Below are positions 1-6,716 of a stretch of 64,000 nt of DNA, in pieces. The stretch's first letter is position 1. Each line of letters begins with the position of its first letter. The DNA is from a virus. The position numbers and the translations under genes were made by a program. Under the pieces are notes generated by a model that was given only the letters and a program-made list of their open reading frames with translations, was not told where the DNA came from and did not search any database. Location: positions 100,107-164,106 of IMG/VR virus record IMGVR_UViG_3300020057_000027; one strand, given 5' to 3'.

Positions 1-43
1 GGTGCGCCGCTAGTAGAGTTTTTTTAAATTGGAGTATGATAAA

Positions 44-289
44 ATGACTAAAGTAAGTACAGAGAAGAAAGAGTTGGCCGAGAAGATCGTGCAGGCTCTA
101 GGGCCTATTGTGACCCGAAAGCAGGTTCTAGCGTTCGTTAAGTCGAACGGCGGAGCGGTTGCTGATGTGCGGTTCATCTTTAATAACAAGAACTTCCGGG
201 CCGGTCGTGGTCAGTATGATCTTTCAAGCCTTAATGGTGTTGAAGCTACTAACACTTCCGTAGTGGGTGCTCCTGTTGTGAGTGCATAG
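44..289 (+). CDS. Stand-alone winged-helix-like domain protein
   Basis: 81 residues from ATG 44, chosen because GGAG lies at 31-34 with good spacing; an upstream TTG at 29 is in frame but has no ribosome binding site of its own. Residues 23-60 hold VTRKQVLAFVKSNGG followed by RGQYDL. The same pattern (FTRDEVKALAKENGI, then RGRYGV) forms the N-terminal domain of the AAA+ ATPase at 1190. I infer a winged-helix-like binding domain, perhaps an adaptor or DNA-binding partner of that ATPase. The tail (after residue 62) is low-complexity. The partner role is inference from similarity only. Confidence 0.7.
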   Translation: MTKVSTEKKELAEKIVQALGPIVTRKQVLAFVKSNGGAVADVRFIFNNKNFRAGRGQYDLSSLNGVEATNTSVVGAPVVSA

Positions 290-366
290 TCCTCAGGGCT
301 AATAAATTTCCTACCTGCCCTATTGAGCATCCTGGCATACGATGTGGGACGTGTATGCTTTTTGTT

Positions 367-374
367 TATAAATA
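367..374 (+). promoter_or_regulatory. T4-type late promoter TATAAATA
   Basis: An exact match to the T4 late -10 element. Expected transcription start is near 380-381, at the next gene's first ATG. Confidence 0.5.
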
Positions 375-379
375 ACTTT

Positions 380-649
380 ATGGATAAAAGGTTCATGCAA
401 TTATTGTTTACTCCGTTCTTTAGTGCAGCTATGCAGGGCACGGACTCGCATATTCCTGGACAGGAATATATCAATATAATGGTTAAGCGCATCAAAGAAA
501 TTAAAGCGCCGTTACAAACTGAGGTTCTGTTATACCTGGCCGCCGAATTAGAAAACACAGTAAGAAAGCTTCCAAGCATTCCGAGAGATCTCCGAGACGA
601 TTTCAAGCTTAAGATCGAAGCAATCAAGAAAGTCCTAGAAGAGTTCTAA
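380..649 (+). CDS. Hypothetical protein, helical C-terminus
   Basis: 89 residues if read from ATG 380. An alternative ATG at 395 has AAAAGG at 386-391 just ahead of it, although the spacing is short. The N-terminal part is hydrophobic and aromatic (MQLLFTPFF). The rest is charged and helical, ending in a Lys/Glu-rich helix. No family is recognised. It follows a TATAAATA element, so it may be expressed late even though it sits among early-looking genes. Confidence 0.55.
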   Translation: MDKRFMQLLFTPFFSAAMQGTDSHIPGQEYINIMVKRIKEIKAPLQTEVLLYLAAELENTVRKLPSIPRDLRDDFKLKIEAIKKVLEEF

Positions 650-704
650 TCATATCACATAGTTACGGCTGTCCAAAATACGAGTTTTTCGTAGCCGAAT
701 AGTC

Positions 705-734
705 TTGACTTAAGTGTGGATTGTATGGTATACT
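705..734 (+). promoter_or_regulatory. Sigma70-type promoter
   Basis: TTGACT at 705-710, 18-bp spacer, TATACT at 729-734 preceded by TGG (extended -10). The predicted start falls at about 741, the A of the next ATG. Confidence 0.7.
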
Positions 735-740
735 TAGTAT

Positions 741-929
741 ATGATAAGAAATGAAAACAAAAGCATTGAAGAAGTAATAGAACAGATTAACGATTTAACA
801 TATGATGTTATGTTGTTAGAATCCGAGTTAAAAGGATGTGAAGTTGTTTCACTAGGTATGGATCTAATGGATCAACTAATAGAAAAGAGAATCAAACTAG
901 CAATTTTAAAAGACTGTAACGGATTCTAA
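741..929 (+). CDS. Small acidic helical protein, possibly leaderless mRNA
   Basis: 62 residues, strongly helical (IEEVIEQINDLTYDVMLLES). No family is recognised. No Shine-Dalgarno sequence precedes ATG 741, and the promoter at 705-734 would place the transcript start on or beside this ATG, so the mRNA may be leaderless. The next in-frame Met is codon 24. The next gene starts 1 base after its stop, so the two are probably co-translated. Confidence 0.6.
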   Translation: MIRNENKSIEEVIEQINDLTYDVMLLESELKGCEVVSLGMDLMDQLIEKRIKLAILKDCNGF

Positions 930-930
930 G

Positions 931-1155
931 ATGTGCAAAGTATACGATATATTCGCTCCGAACATTAGGGTAGAAGGCAAAGCATTGGCAACATTCAGCA
1001 CCACGGCAGAGCTTGAAGCCGAGCATGAGATTTTGAAAGCTATACTATTGGATGAGACGGAAGCTAAGTGGATCCAAGAACTTGCATATGAGCAGATACA
1101 AATAGTGGAATGTGCAATTTCAATACTTGACATGTCATCCACACATGTGCTATAA
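931..1155 (+). CDS. Hypothetical protein
   Basis: 74 residues starting MCKVYDIFAPNIRV; the remainder is a helical, Glu-rich region. It begins one base after the preceding stop and has no clear ribosome binding site, which suggests translational coupling. The promoter for the downstream ATPase is embedded in its 3' end. Function unknown. Confidence 0.6.
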   Translation: MCKVYDIFAPNIRVEGKALATFSTTAELEAEHEILKAILLDETEAKWIQELAYEQIQIVECAISILDMSSTHVL

Positions 1156-1156
1156 T
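1127..1156 (+). promoter_or_regulatory. Sigma70-type promoter for AAA+ ATPase
   Basis: TTGACA at 1127-1132, 18-bp spacer, TATAAT at 1151-1156 with an upstream TGC (extended -10). It lies inside the 3' end of the preceding gene. Confidence 0.75.
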
Positions 1157-1189
1157 AGATTATAAGATAAAAATAGAGGGTTGTTAATT

Positions 1190-2128
1190 ATGAGTAATTT
1201 AGTTGAAGTATTAAAGAGTTCCGGTTCCACTAGTTTCACAAGAGACGAAGTGAAAGCACTAGCAAAGGAAAATGGAATTAAGACTACAGAGCTTAAAGCG
1301 TTTCTCCAAGATCCTGCTAATCGTCAAGAGCGCGGCCGCTATGGTGTAGTGATTACGCAAGCAAAGCCTGTACAGACAGAAACGGAAGAACAGATTGCAG
1401 TAAGAATCCGGGATCGTTTTGAGATACTAGAATCACTTTCTAGTTCCGCCGCTTCAGGTGAAACTCGGGCCCTAATAGTAAGCGGCCCTCCGGGACTTGG
1501 TAAAACTCACACAGTAACAAACACAGTAGAAGCACTATGCCGGGATAACGTAGTTGTTACCCTATCAGGTTCCGCCTCAGCTATCGGGTTGTATAGAGGT
1601 TTATCAGACACAAGATCAAAAGGTTCAGTATTGATCTTAGATGATTGTGATGCGGTATTCTTTGACCTAGCAAGTTTATCACTACTTAAGGCCGCTTGTG
1701 ATAGCACAAAGAAAAGAATCCTAAGATGGTCTAGTGAATACCACTTTGGCGGAGACGCTATAGACAAGTGTTTCGAGTATCACGGAACAGTTATATTCAT
1801 TACCAATATAGACTTTGATGCCGAGTTAGCACGTAGATCAAAACTAACACCACATTTGGAAGCCTTAATGTCAAGAGCGCATTATCTCACGTTAGGTATT
1901 AGAACCAAGAAAGATTTTATAGTACGTATCATTGATGTGATCAAGGTGATGTACAATAAGGGCGAATTCGGAAAAGATGAAGCTGTGGATGCTATTACCT
2001 TTATTAAAGACCATGCTGATAGTCTTAGAGAGTTGTCATGTAGAACAGCTATTAAGATTACACAGTTACGCAAGAGTCTCCCGGATGATTGGGAACGTGT
2101 AGCAAGAATAACAATGTGTAAGGAATAG
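1190..2128 (+). CDS. AAA+ ATPase with N-terminal winged-helix-like domain
   Basis: 312 residues. Start ATG 1190 is chosen over an in-frame TTG at 1181 because GAGGG lies at 1176-1180. Residues 15-55 form the same winged-helix-like domain as the protein at 44-289. Walker A is GPPGLGKT (residues 99-106) and Walker B is VLILDD (147-152). A sensor-1-like ITN occurs at 204-206, and arginine-finger candidates are R215/R216 and R229. The family hydrolyses ATP to remodel proteins or nucleic acid. The specific substrate is unknown; related phage ATPases are usually annotated only as AAA family. Its own strong promoter implies early expression. Confidence 0.85.
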   Translation: MSNLVEVLKSSGSTSFTRDEVKALAKENGIKTTELKAFLQDPANRQERGRYGVVITQAKPVQTETEEQIAVRIRDRFEILESLSSSAASGETRALIVSGPPGLGKTHTVTNTVEALCRDNVVVTLSGSASAIGLYRGLSDTRSKGSVLILDDCDAVFFDLASLSLLKAACDSTKKRILRWSSEYHFGGDAIDKCFEYHGTVIFITNIDFDAELARRSKLTPHLEALMSRAHYLTLGIRTKKDFIVRIIDVIKVMYNKGEFGKDEAVDAITFIKDHADSLRELSCRTAIKITQLRKSLPDDWERVARITMCKE

Positions 2129-2140
2129 CATATAGACAGG

Positions 2141-2161
2141 GCCGGGACTAAGAATCCCGGC
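2141..2161 (+). other. GC-rich hairpin after the ATPase gene
   Basis: GCCGGGA (2141-2147), 7-nt loop, TCCCGGC (2155-2161): a perfect 7-bp stem 13 nt after the stop. There is no U tract, so it is more likely an mRNA-stabilising or processing hairpin than a complete intrinsic terminator. Confidence 0.5.
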
Positions 2162-2251
2162 TCGATTAAAATTAAAAAGAATACAAGGTTCGTGTGAGGA
2201 TCCGTTTTAAGTAGGAAATAAAAAAAGAACCATTTATATAAGAGAGTACCT

Positions 2252-2464
2252 ATGACGACAGCGCAAAATTTAAAACCCATTCCAAAAAAATCTGGTAAAA
2301 AAATTTCAGACCCTATTAGTGATTTTTCTACACTCCGAGAATTCCTTAATAAAGAGTTTGCAAGAAAACAAGAGGTTAAGCGACATTTAGAATATGAGCT
2401 TAGTTTAATCGATCAAGAGTTTGAAGAACTTAAAGAGTTATATCAACAGGTTAAGACATCTTAA
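2252..2464 (+). CDS. Small coiled-coil protein
   Basis: 70 residues. A Pro/Lys-rich N-terminus is followed by a continuous charged helix (residues about 30-68; EFEELKELYQQV) with heptad character. AGAGAG at 2241-2246 could serve as ribosome binding site. No family is recognised. Confidence 0.6.
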   Translation: MTTAQNLKPIPKKSGKKISDPISDFSTLREFLNKEFARKQEVKRHLEYELSLIDQEFEELKELYQQVKTS

Positions 2465-2472
2465 TTTGACTA

Positions 2473-2501
2473 TTGACAGCCTCCAAAGAGTATGGTATAA
2501 T
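2473..2501 (+). promoter_or_regulatory. Consensus sigma70 promoter
   Basis: Perfect TTGACA (2473-2478), 17-bp spacer and TATAAT (2496-2501), preceded by TGG. By sequence this is the strongest promoter in the window. Confidence 0.85.
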
Positions 2502-2532
2502 AGTATTATAACATGATGATTGAGGTGAAACA

Positions 2533-2916
2533 ATGTTGAGATTTAGATTAAAAAAATTAATTGAAGAAGTTGCAGAACTAAGAGGTGAAAAATTTTATCT
2601 CACTAACCTAAGCAAAGAATCGGGTTTAGATAAGAACGCACTTTCCAGATTAGCTAATCATCCAAAGATTACACCATCAAGCGAAGTATATAATAAACTA
2701 TTAAACTTTGCTTACAACGAATTCCGCAAAGCATACAAGAACAGAACAGATCAAGAGGTCGCAGAACTTATACAGCGAGATTTTGTTTTGTTCGTCCCGG
2801 ATGCTCTAACGGATGCTCTAAAGGTCGCAGTAAAGGTCGCAGAACCTAATCACATAACACCAGACGATTTTGAATATCACACAAGGTACCAATGGAAAGA
2901 GATTAAGAGTATATAA
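2533..2916 (+). CDS. Probable HTH transcriptional regulator
   Basis: 127 residues with strong GAGGTG at 2522-2527. Residues 22-45 (YLTNLSKESGLDKNALSRLA) read as a Cro/C1-type helix-turn-helix, with TNLSKESG as helix 2 and NALSRLA as the recognition helix. The C-terminal half is helical. Near residues 90-107 there are two back-to-back perfect 12-bp tandem duplications (2798-2821 and 2819-2842). It sits behind a consensus promoter, fitting a phage early regulator. Its targets may include the repeated promoter cassettes at 11.0-13.0 kb, but that is inference. Confidence 0.65.
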   Translation: MLRFRLKKLIEEVAELRGEKFYLTNLSKESGLDKNALSRLANHPKITPSSEVYNKLLNFAYNEFRKAYKNRTDQEVAELIQRDFVLFVPDALTDALKVAVKVAEPNHITPDDFEYHTRYQWKEIKSI

Positions 2917-2973
2917 CGACACACTAAGTTTCCGATTATACTTCTATCTACAGAGTAAAGGGTTTAAGTTGAT

Positions 2974-3156
2974 ATGATACACAAAGCTTCCGTAAATTAC
3001 CAGAACGTACCATCTTGGAAACTTGTTTTGATTCTCAAAGACTGTAAAAAGCTGCTTGACAGTAGACCTGATTATAGTGTACAATTAAGAGAGAGGTTGA
3101 AGAACACTATTAAGCTACTGAGAAATATTTTAATTCAGAGACAGGTGTTAGCATGA
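2974..3156 (+). CDS. Hypothetical basic helical protein
   Basis: 60 residues, Lys/Arg/Leu-rich, with AAAGGG upstream. It overlaps the next gene in an ATGA arrangement (3153-3156). A promoter-like sequence lies inside it. Function unknown. Confidence 0.55.
   Translation: MIHKASVNYQNVPSWKLVLILKDCKKLLDSRPDYSVQLRERLKNTIKLLRNILIQRQVLA
3056..3085 (+). promoter_or_regulatory. Possible internal promoter
   Basis: TTGACA at 3056-3061, 18-bp spacer, TACAAT at 3080-3085, within the preceding gene and pointing at the gene cluster starting at 3153. Confidence 0.4.
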
Positions 3157-3292
3157 AAGGTCGGTCACTAAATGAGTTTGAGCAGATTAGGTTTGAGTTA
3201 AACAAACGAGGTGTTACATTCCTGTGGATGAAAATTCTGGGTATTCGTTTTATGAGATAACAGAAAAGTTTTTAAGTGAGTTTAGAAAATGA
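3153..3292 (+). pseudogene. Small gene split by an apparent -1 frameshift
   Basis: ATG 3153 overlaps the preceding stop (ATGA) and opens a frame of 35 codons closing at 3260 (start MKGRSLNEFEQIRFELNKRG). The -1 frame then reads VDENSGYSFYEITEKFLSEF and ends with a TGA at 3290-3292 that overlaps the next gene's ATG at 3289. Coupling at both ends and the natural look of the joined protein (about 46 residues) suggest one gene missing a base near 3215-3235. It could be a sequencing error, decay or frameshifting; no canonical slippery heptamer was found. Confidence 0.5.
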
Positions 3293-3507
3293 TTGATATA
3301 GTTATTCCTAGGTTGCTGAGTGGTTGCTGTGGAGCAAAGCTAATAAACGGAAGCATGTGTTCAGACTGTAAAGAACACGCTGATGTATATTGCGAGACGT
3401 GCGGTTCAGAATACGAGTACGGCACAGAGTCGTGTGTGGTGTGTGGTGCTAAAGAGATGACGATTGATGATGTACGAGACTTACTTGGACGTGCTGATGG
3501 TGAATAG
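3289..3507 (+). CDS. Double zinc-ribbon protein
   Basis: 72 residues. Eight cysteines fall in two groups: C13/C14 with C24/C27, and C35/C38 with C49/C52. This is the spacing of two treble-clef or ribbon zinc sites. The short C-terminal helix (DDVRDLLGRADGE) is acidic. Such proteins usually bind nucleic acid or protein partners; the role here is unknown. Its ATG overlaps the end of the preceding split gene. Confidence 0.7.
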   Translation: MIDIVIPRLLSGCCGAKLINGSMCSDCKEHADVYCETCGSEYEYGTESCVVCGAKEMTIDDVRDLLGRADGE

Positions 3508-3542
3508 GACGGCTTAGCGATTAAACGATATAGATTGATAAT

Positions 3543-3767
3543 ATGAAAACTACTTTTGATATTGATAACGAGATGGTGATGTTGGCTAATTCAGTTGTCA
3601 CAGTAGTTAATGGACACGATGGAAAGTTTTATCTTCACGTCACAAAGTCACGGTCTAAAGAGCAGACAGATAAACCTATTGTGTGTGATAATAGAGAAGA
3701 GTTTGCAAAGATGCTTGTAAGAATTATGTTTGATGAAAAATGTTTTATTGAAAGAGTAATACAATGA
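3543..3767 (+). CDS. Hypothetical protein
   Basis: 74 residues with a mixed alpha/beta look (FDIDNEMVMLANSVVTVV then KFYLHVTKS). The stop overlaps the next ATG (ATGA, 3764-3767). No family is recognised. Confidence 0.6.
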   Translation: MKTTFDIDNEMVMLANSVVTVVNGHDGKFYLHVTKSRSKEQTDKPIVCDNREEFAKMLVRIMFDEKCFIERVIQ

Positions 3768-4006
3768 AAGAAAAATACGTGCTATTAAAGAAAGAGTATT
3801 CAGAAGAAGATCTTTATGATCTTGAAAGAGACGTGTCAGAGATACATGACTTTCCTAAGGATGCGGAATATAAACGATTGAAGAACGATGATGACTTCAA
3901 AGCTGGAACTTATTTGGTTACTATAGTTTATGTTCCTGGAGATGGTGATAGACTAGAAGGTGGTTCAGAACTTGACGAAGACGATGTGGATTTGGGAGGT
4001 AGTTAA
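3764..4006 (+). CDS. Hypothetical acidic protein
   Basis: 80 residues ending in a very acidic stretch (SELDEDDVDLGG). It overlaps its upstream neighbour by 4 bases and abuts the next gene directly. It also carries that gene's GGGAGGT ribosome binding site (3994-4000). Confidence 0.6.
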   Translation: MKEKYVLLKKEYSEEDLYDLERDVSEIHDFPKDAEYKRLKNDDDFKAGTYLVTIVYVPGDGDRLEGGSELDEDDVDLGGS

Positions 4007-4225
4007 ATGGAACTTAATAGAGAACCAACACAAGCAGATATTAAAGAGTACGTAAGACAAGCACTTTGCAGAATGTTAAATGATGCACTTGAGTTGAATG
4101 ATCTACAGTTACAACGTGGAGAAGATCCAGCAGTGGTGAAAGCTACTGAAGAGGATATAATGGAAGACTTTCAAATGATGCTTGACTGGTTTAGATTAAC
4201 AGAGTATAATAAACAGAGAAGGTAA
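4007..4225 (+). CDS. Hypothetical helical protein
   Basis: 72 residues, mainly helical and acidic, with the strong GGGAGGT site at 3994-4000 ahead of it. A promoter-like element (4182-4210) is inside its 3' end. Function unknown. Confidence 0.65.
   Translation: MELNREPTQADIKEYVRQALCRMLNDALELNDLQLQRGEDPAVVKATEEDIMEDFQMMLDWFRLTEYNKQRR
4182..4210 (+). promoter_or_regulatory. Possible sigma70-type promoter
   Basis: TTGACT at 4182-4187, 17-bp spacer, TATAAT at 4205-4210; the ATG of the next gene is 20 nt downstream. Confidence 0.45.
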
Positions 4226-4229
4226 AATT

Positions 4230-4517
4230 ATGTCAACCATTTACATAGTGCGAGGCCAAACTGGTATATACGACGATCATTATGAATGGAATGTAATGGC
4301 ATTTACCGATAAACAACAAGCACAATTTAGGGTTTCTATTCTTCATACTATATTAAAAGAACATAATGCACTTTATGAAAATGGTATTGATTGCGCCGCT
4401 TATAATGATAAAGATGTAAAAGCATTACTGGAATCTGAAATAAAAAACTTTGACCCACACTTTTCTTTAGATTATACCGGAACAGAATATCAAATTGAAG
4501 AACTTGAATTGGTATGA
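4230..4517 (+). CDS. Hypothetical phage protein (YIVRGQTG type)
   Basis: 95 residues with GAAGGT just upstream. The N-terminal pattern (IYIVRGQTGIYDDHYEWNV) resembles small phage proteins that begin with a YxVxGxTGxYxDxxEW strand-turn motif; that family has no assigned function to my knowledge. The C-terminus is acidic. It overlaps the next gene by 4 bases. Confidence 0.65.
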   Translation: MSTIYIVRGQTGIYDDHYEWNVMAFTDKQQAQFRVSILHTILKEHNALYENGIDCAAYNDKDVKALLESEIKNFDPHFSLDYTGTEYQIEELELV

Positions 4518-4789
4518 GTAAAAAGAAACTATCAGACAAAGAACTAATCATGAGGTCTGGAGCTTTACTTGCTGAGATGTATCAGGTTATTGGTGATGCG
4601 ATGTTTACGTTGGATGAAAAGCGTATAACACAGAAAGAAAAACTTAGAGTAGGAAAGAGATTGCTTGATGCTGCTGATCTAATAGACGCTGAAATGGCTA
4701 ACTGGAATAGCAGATTGAATACTAGAAAACAATGTGATGCTTTTGATAAAGCACTTGACTATGTTAATAAGAAGATGAAGTATGAGTAA
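4514..4789 (+). CDS. Hypothetical helical protein
   Basis: 91 residues, almost entirely helical and rich in Lys, Glu and Ala, with no Cys-based motif or signal. It overlaps both neighbours (4 bases upstream, 8 downstream), so it belongs to one translationally coupled cluster from 4230 to 5072. Confidence 0.6.
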   Translation: MSKKKLSDKELIMRSGALLAEMYQVIGDAMFTLDEKRITQKEKLRVGKRLLDAADLIDAEMANWNSRLNTRKQCDAFDKALDYVNKKMKYE

Positions 4790-5072
4790 GAAAGTATTTG
4801 TTCCAGATCTATGTTCGGCTAATGTAAAGATTTATTCTTCACTGGAAGAAGCAAACGAGGTGCAAGGTTTTGTGCATCCAGGAGATACTTGTCCTACATA
4901 TATGGACGCTCTTATGTTTATTAAGAAGCACACCGAAGAAGATTTACAATATCAAGAAGCCACAGCATGTACAGCACATGCTTGGGCGAATCGTGATAGA
5001 GAAAATCTTATTAAAGTAAAGAAAGAAATTAGAAGTCTATTAACAGGTAGGAAGAATGGAACTAAGAGATAG
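4782..5072 (+). CDS. Hypothetical protein
   Basis: 96 residues. The N-terminal half is alpha/beta (VFVPDLCSANVKIYSSLEEA) and the C-terminus is Lys/Arg-rich (IRSLLTGRKNGTKR). No family is recognised. It is the last gene of the overlapping cluster; a new promoter follows. Confidence 0.6.
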   Translation: MSKKVFVPDLCSANVKIYSSLEEANEVQGFVHPGDTCPTYMDALMFIKKHTEEDLQYQEATACTAHAWANRDRENLIKVKKEIRSLLTGRKNGTKR

Positions 5073-5085
5073 ACTATTTTTATGC

Positions 5086-5114
5086 TTGTATTTCTTGATG
5101 TGATAGTGTATACT
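5086..5114 (+). promoter_or_regulatory. Probable sigma70-type promoter
   Basis: TTGTAT at 5086-5091, 17-bp spacer, TATACT at 5109-5114. It stands at the boundary between two gene clusters. Confidence 0.55.
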
Positions 5115-5143
5115 TTAGTCTTTATGCAATTGAGGAATTTAAT

Positions 5144-5305
5144 ATGAGTAATCCAGTAGAAGATATAGTAGCAGAAAAAGTAGCACAAGAAATTATTACG
5201 GTTGAGGAAATTAAAGAAGTCCTTGAGGCCATATCTACATATACTGCACTGCTAGATGTTATAGTACAAAATTTTGAACAGCGCATAGGCGCATTGGAGT
5301 TATAA
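5144..5305 (+). CDS. Small acidic helical protein (53 aa)
   Basis: ATG 5144 with GAGG at 5132-5135 opens 53 codons ending at TAA 5303-5305, one base before the next ATG. The protein is an amphipathic helix-rich acidic chain (EEIKEVLEAISTYTALLDVI). It fills the gap after the 5086 promoter and carries the next gene's GGAG site, which supports its reality. Function unknown. Confidence 0.6.
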   Translation: MSNPVEDIVAEKVAQEIITVEEIKEVLEAISTYTALLDVIVQNFEQRIGALEL

Positions 5306-5306
5306 C

Positions 5307-5600
5307 ATGGTAGACGTAAAATCAATATTAGCAGAATATGATATCTTTGAAGACGATTTCGGATTCACTGGTGTATCAGAAGATGAAATGAATCAAGCGG
5401 TAGATCAAGCGGTTGCTGCCACAGAGGAAGAAACAATTGCTGAGTATAAAGCAAAATTGCTTGAGGTAGAAAAATTGATTATGCCATTCTTAGGTAAGCT
5501 GCTAAAGACTAATGAAACATTTATCAAGTGGCCACCAGATATTCGTAAACCGACAATACAAAAACAGATTGAAAAGATTTTAGCTATAACTAGGAGTTAA
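5307..5600 (+). CDS. Conserved T4-like phage protein (LIMPFL...IKWP type)
   Basis: 97 residues with GGAG at 5296-5299. The C-terminal half (KLIMPFLGKLLKTNETFIKW then IRKPTIQKQIEKI) resembles small proteins of T4-like cyanophages with a LIMPLL...N.....YIxWPxR...I pattern. Their function is unknown to me. The N-terminal half is acidic and helical. Confidence 0.65.
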   Translation: MVDVKSILAEYDIFEDDFGFTGVSEDEMNQAVDQAVAATEEETIAEYKAKLLEVEKLIMPFLGKLLKTNETFIKWPPDIRKPTIQKQIEKILAITRS

Positions 5601-5601
5601 T

Positions 5602-5892
5602 ATGACTGAAGATACACCACAAGTAACACTAACAGAGCCAACACCACAAGTTGTTGGAGCTATTGATGCTGAGCCGTTAGCAATTCTTCCAGATACTAAG
5701 AGACTGGCGCGAGATAAGTTGATTCATAGACTACAAGTAACAAGCGTGAGGCTTGCGCGAAGACAGACTGGAAATCTTAGTCGTTTGGGAAATCTTCTTA
5801 GACGTGTTAATGGACTTAGAAAGCAGTTAGGTTTTCCTACACTTACATTAGCACAGTTCAGAGGATTTAATCCGCCACCATCTGCGGAATAA
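5602..5892 (+). CDS. Hypothetical basic protein with Pro/Thr-rich head
   Basis: 96 residues with AGGAG upstream. Residues 1-32 are Thr/Pro/Glu-rich and probably disordered. Residues 35-80 are very basic (RLARRQTGNLSRLGNLLRRV) and could bind nucleic acid. The tail is proline-rich. No family is recognised. Confidence 0.6.
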   Translation: MTEDTPQVTLTEPTPQVVGAIDAEPLAILPDTKRLARDKLIHRLQVTSVRLARRQTGNLSRLGNLLRRVNGLRKQLGFPTLTLAQFRGFNPPPSAE

Positions 5893-5910
5893 CAAAAGGA
5901 AGAGTAATGT

Positions 5911-5994
5911 GTGAGAGGTGACTGGAACTTTCTATTGCCTTGGGTGATTCCGATCTTGTGGGTGATATTAGGTATAATACATTATAGGAGTTAA
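5911..5994 (+). CDS. Possible 27-aa hydrophobic microprotein (GTG start)
   Basis: GTG 5911 follows AAGGAAGAG and opens 27 codons reading mainly as one membrane segment (WNFLLPWVIPILWVILGIIH). Its stop (5992-5994) is just before the next ATG, and its end contains that gene's AGGAG site. The small size makes this tentative; a single-pass membrane peptide is the likely product if it is translated. Confidence 0.35.
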   Translation: MRGDWNFLLPWVIPILWVILGIIHYRS

Positions 5995-5996
5995 TT

Positions 5997-6257
5997 ATGA
6001 GTTATTTGAGAGTGAACAGCGTACAAGGAGAATTAGTCCTTGACGTTGATAGAATCGGAGGTGTTGGTGAAGTATTTGCCAATTCAGCTTTAGGTGGACA
6101 AGATGATGCTTTTATTAGTGTAGCATTATTTCTTTCTGGTTATCAAATAACAGTATATGTTAGAGATGCAGAACAGAAAGATAAACTTATTGAAGCAGTG
6201 AAAGATATTCTTAATCAAAGAAAAATTAGACAGCCAATGAAGGTGATTGAAGTATGA
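5997..6257 (+). CDS. Hypothetical alpha/beta protein
   Basis: 86 residues with AGGAG at 5986-5990. It starts with beta-like segments (YLRVNSVQGELVLDVDRIGG) and ends in a basic helix. A TATAAT (5973-5978) precedes it without a convincing -35. The stop overlaps the next ATG (ATGA). Function unknown. Confidence 0.65.
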   Translation: MSYLRVNSVQGELVLDVDRIGGVGEVFANSALGGQDDAFISVALFLSGYQITVYVRDAEQKDKLIEAVKDILNQRKIRQPMKVIEV

Positions 6258-6464
6258 GCTTACCATCAGTCGAACTCTCAAGAATTTTAAATAATTTGTG
6301 CGCGAGATGAAGCAATGGAAATTTTGAAACACGCATGTACTCAATATGCTTCTGGTACTATTCATCCTGAAGACATGGAACTATTTGAACATGATTTAGA
6401 AGTTATATTCAAAGAATTAGATCTTGCTAATAATGCGTTGAATGATGTACAGTTAAAGCAATAA
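6254..6464 (+). pseudogene. Small gene split by an apparent +1 frameshift
   Basis: ATG 6254 overlaps the preceding stop, but its frame closes after 18 codons (TGA at 6308-6310). The +1 frame reads on naturally as ARDEAMEILKHACTQYASG through an internal ATG at 6315 to TAA 6462-6464, two bases before the next ATG. The joined product (about 69 residues) is acidic and helical. One extra base near 6290-6305 would explain it. Alternatively translation restarts at 6315 and gives 49 residues. Confidence 0.5.
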
Positions 6465-6465
6465 T

Positions 6466-6669
6466 ATGGAGCGCATAGATACTAATAAGGAACAAGCATT
6501 ATCAGATATTAAAGTAAAAGCATTGTTAGTTATAGAAGCACTTTGTTTTGGTGAGGTAAAGATAGACCAATTAAAACAAAACGAATTGATATATAAATTT
6601 TCTCATGCTGCTTTAAGTAAAAATGTTTGTAACCGATGTAATCATTCCGATTGGGAAAAAAGAGCTTAA
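6466..6669 (+). CDS. Hypothetical protein with C-terminal CxxC
   Basis: 67 residues. The body is helical; the C-terminus has a single CNRC motif followed by H and W (CNRCNHSDWEKRA), perhaps half of a zinc site. No family is recognised. Confidence 0.55.
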   Translation: MERIDTNKEQALSDIKVKALLVIEALCFGEVKIDQLKQNELIYKFSHAALSKNVCNRCNHSDWEKRA

Positions 6670-6716
6670 TCAATGGTACTCTGATTTAACTGGAGCCGGC
6701 ATAATATAAGTTGAAT

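Noticed and set aside
1-28. Possible terminator ending in a T run at 20-26
   Set aside because: The hairpin would lie mostly outside the window and cannot be verified.
211-627. Open frame on the minus strand opposite the first genes
   Set aside because: It overlaps two better + strand genes, has no ribosome binding site, and all convincing genes in the window are on the + strand.
2141-2172. Intrinsic terminator after the AAA+ ATPase
   Set aside because: The stem is good but no U tract follows; listed only as a hairpin.
5956-5978. Promoter upstream of the 5997 gene
   Set aside because: TATAAT is good, but candidate -35 boxes give 11- or 19-bp spacers with poor match.
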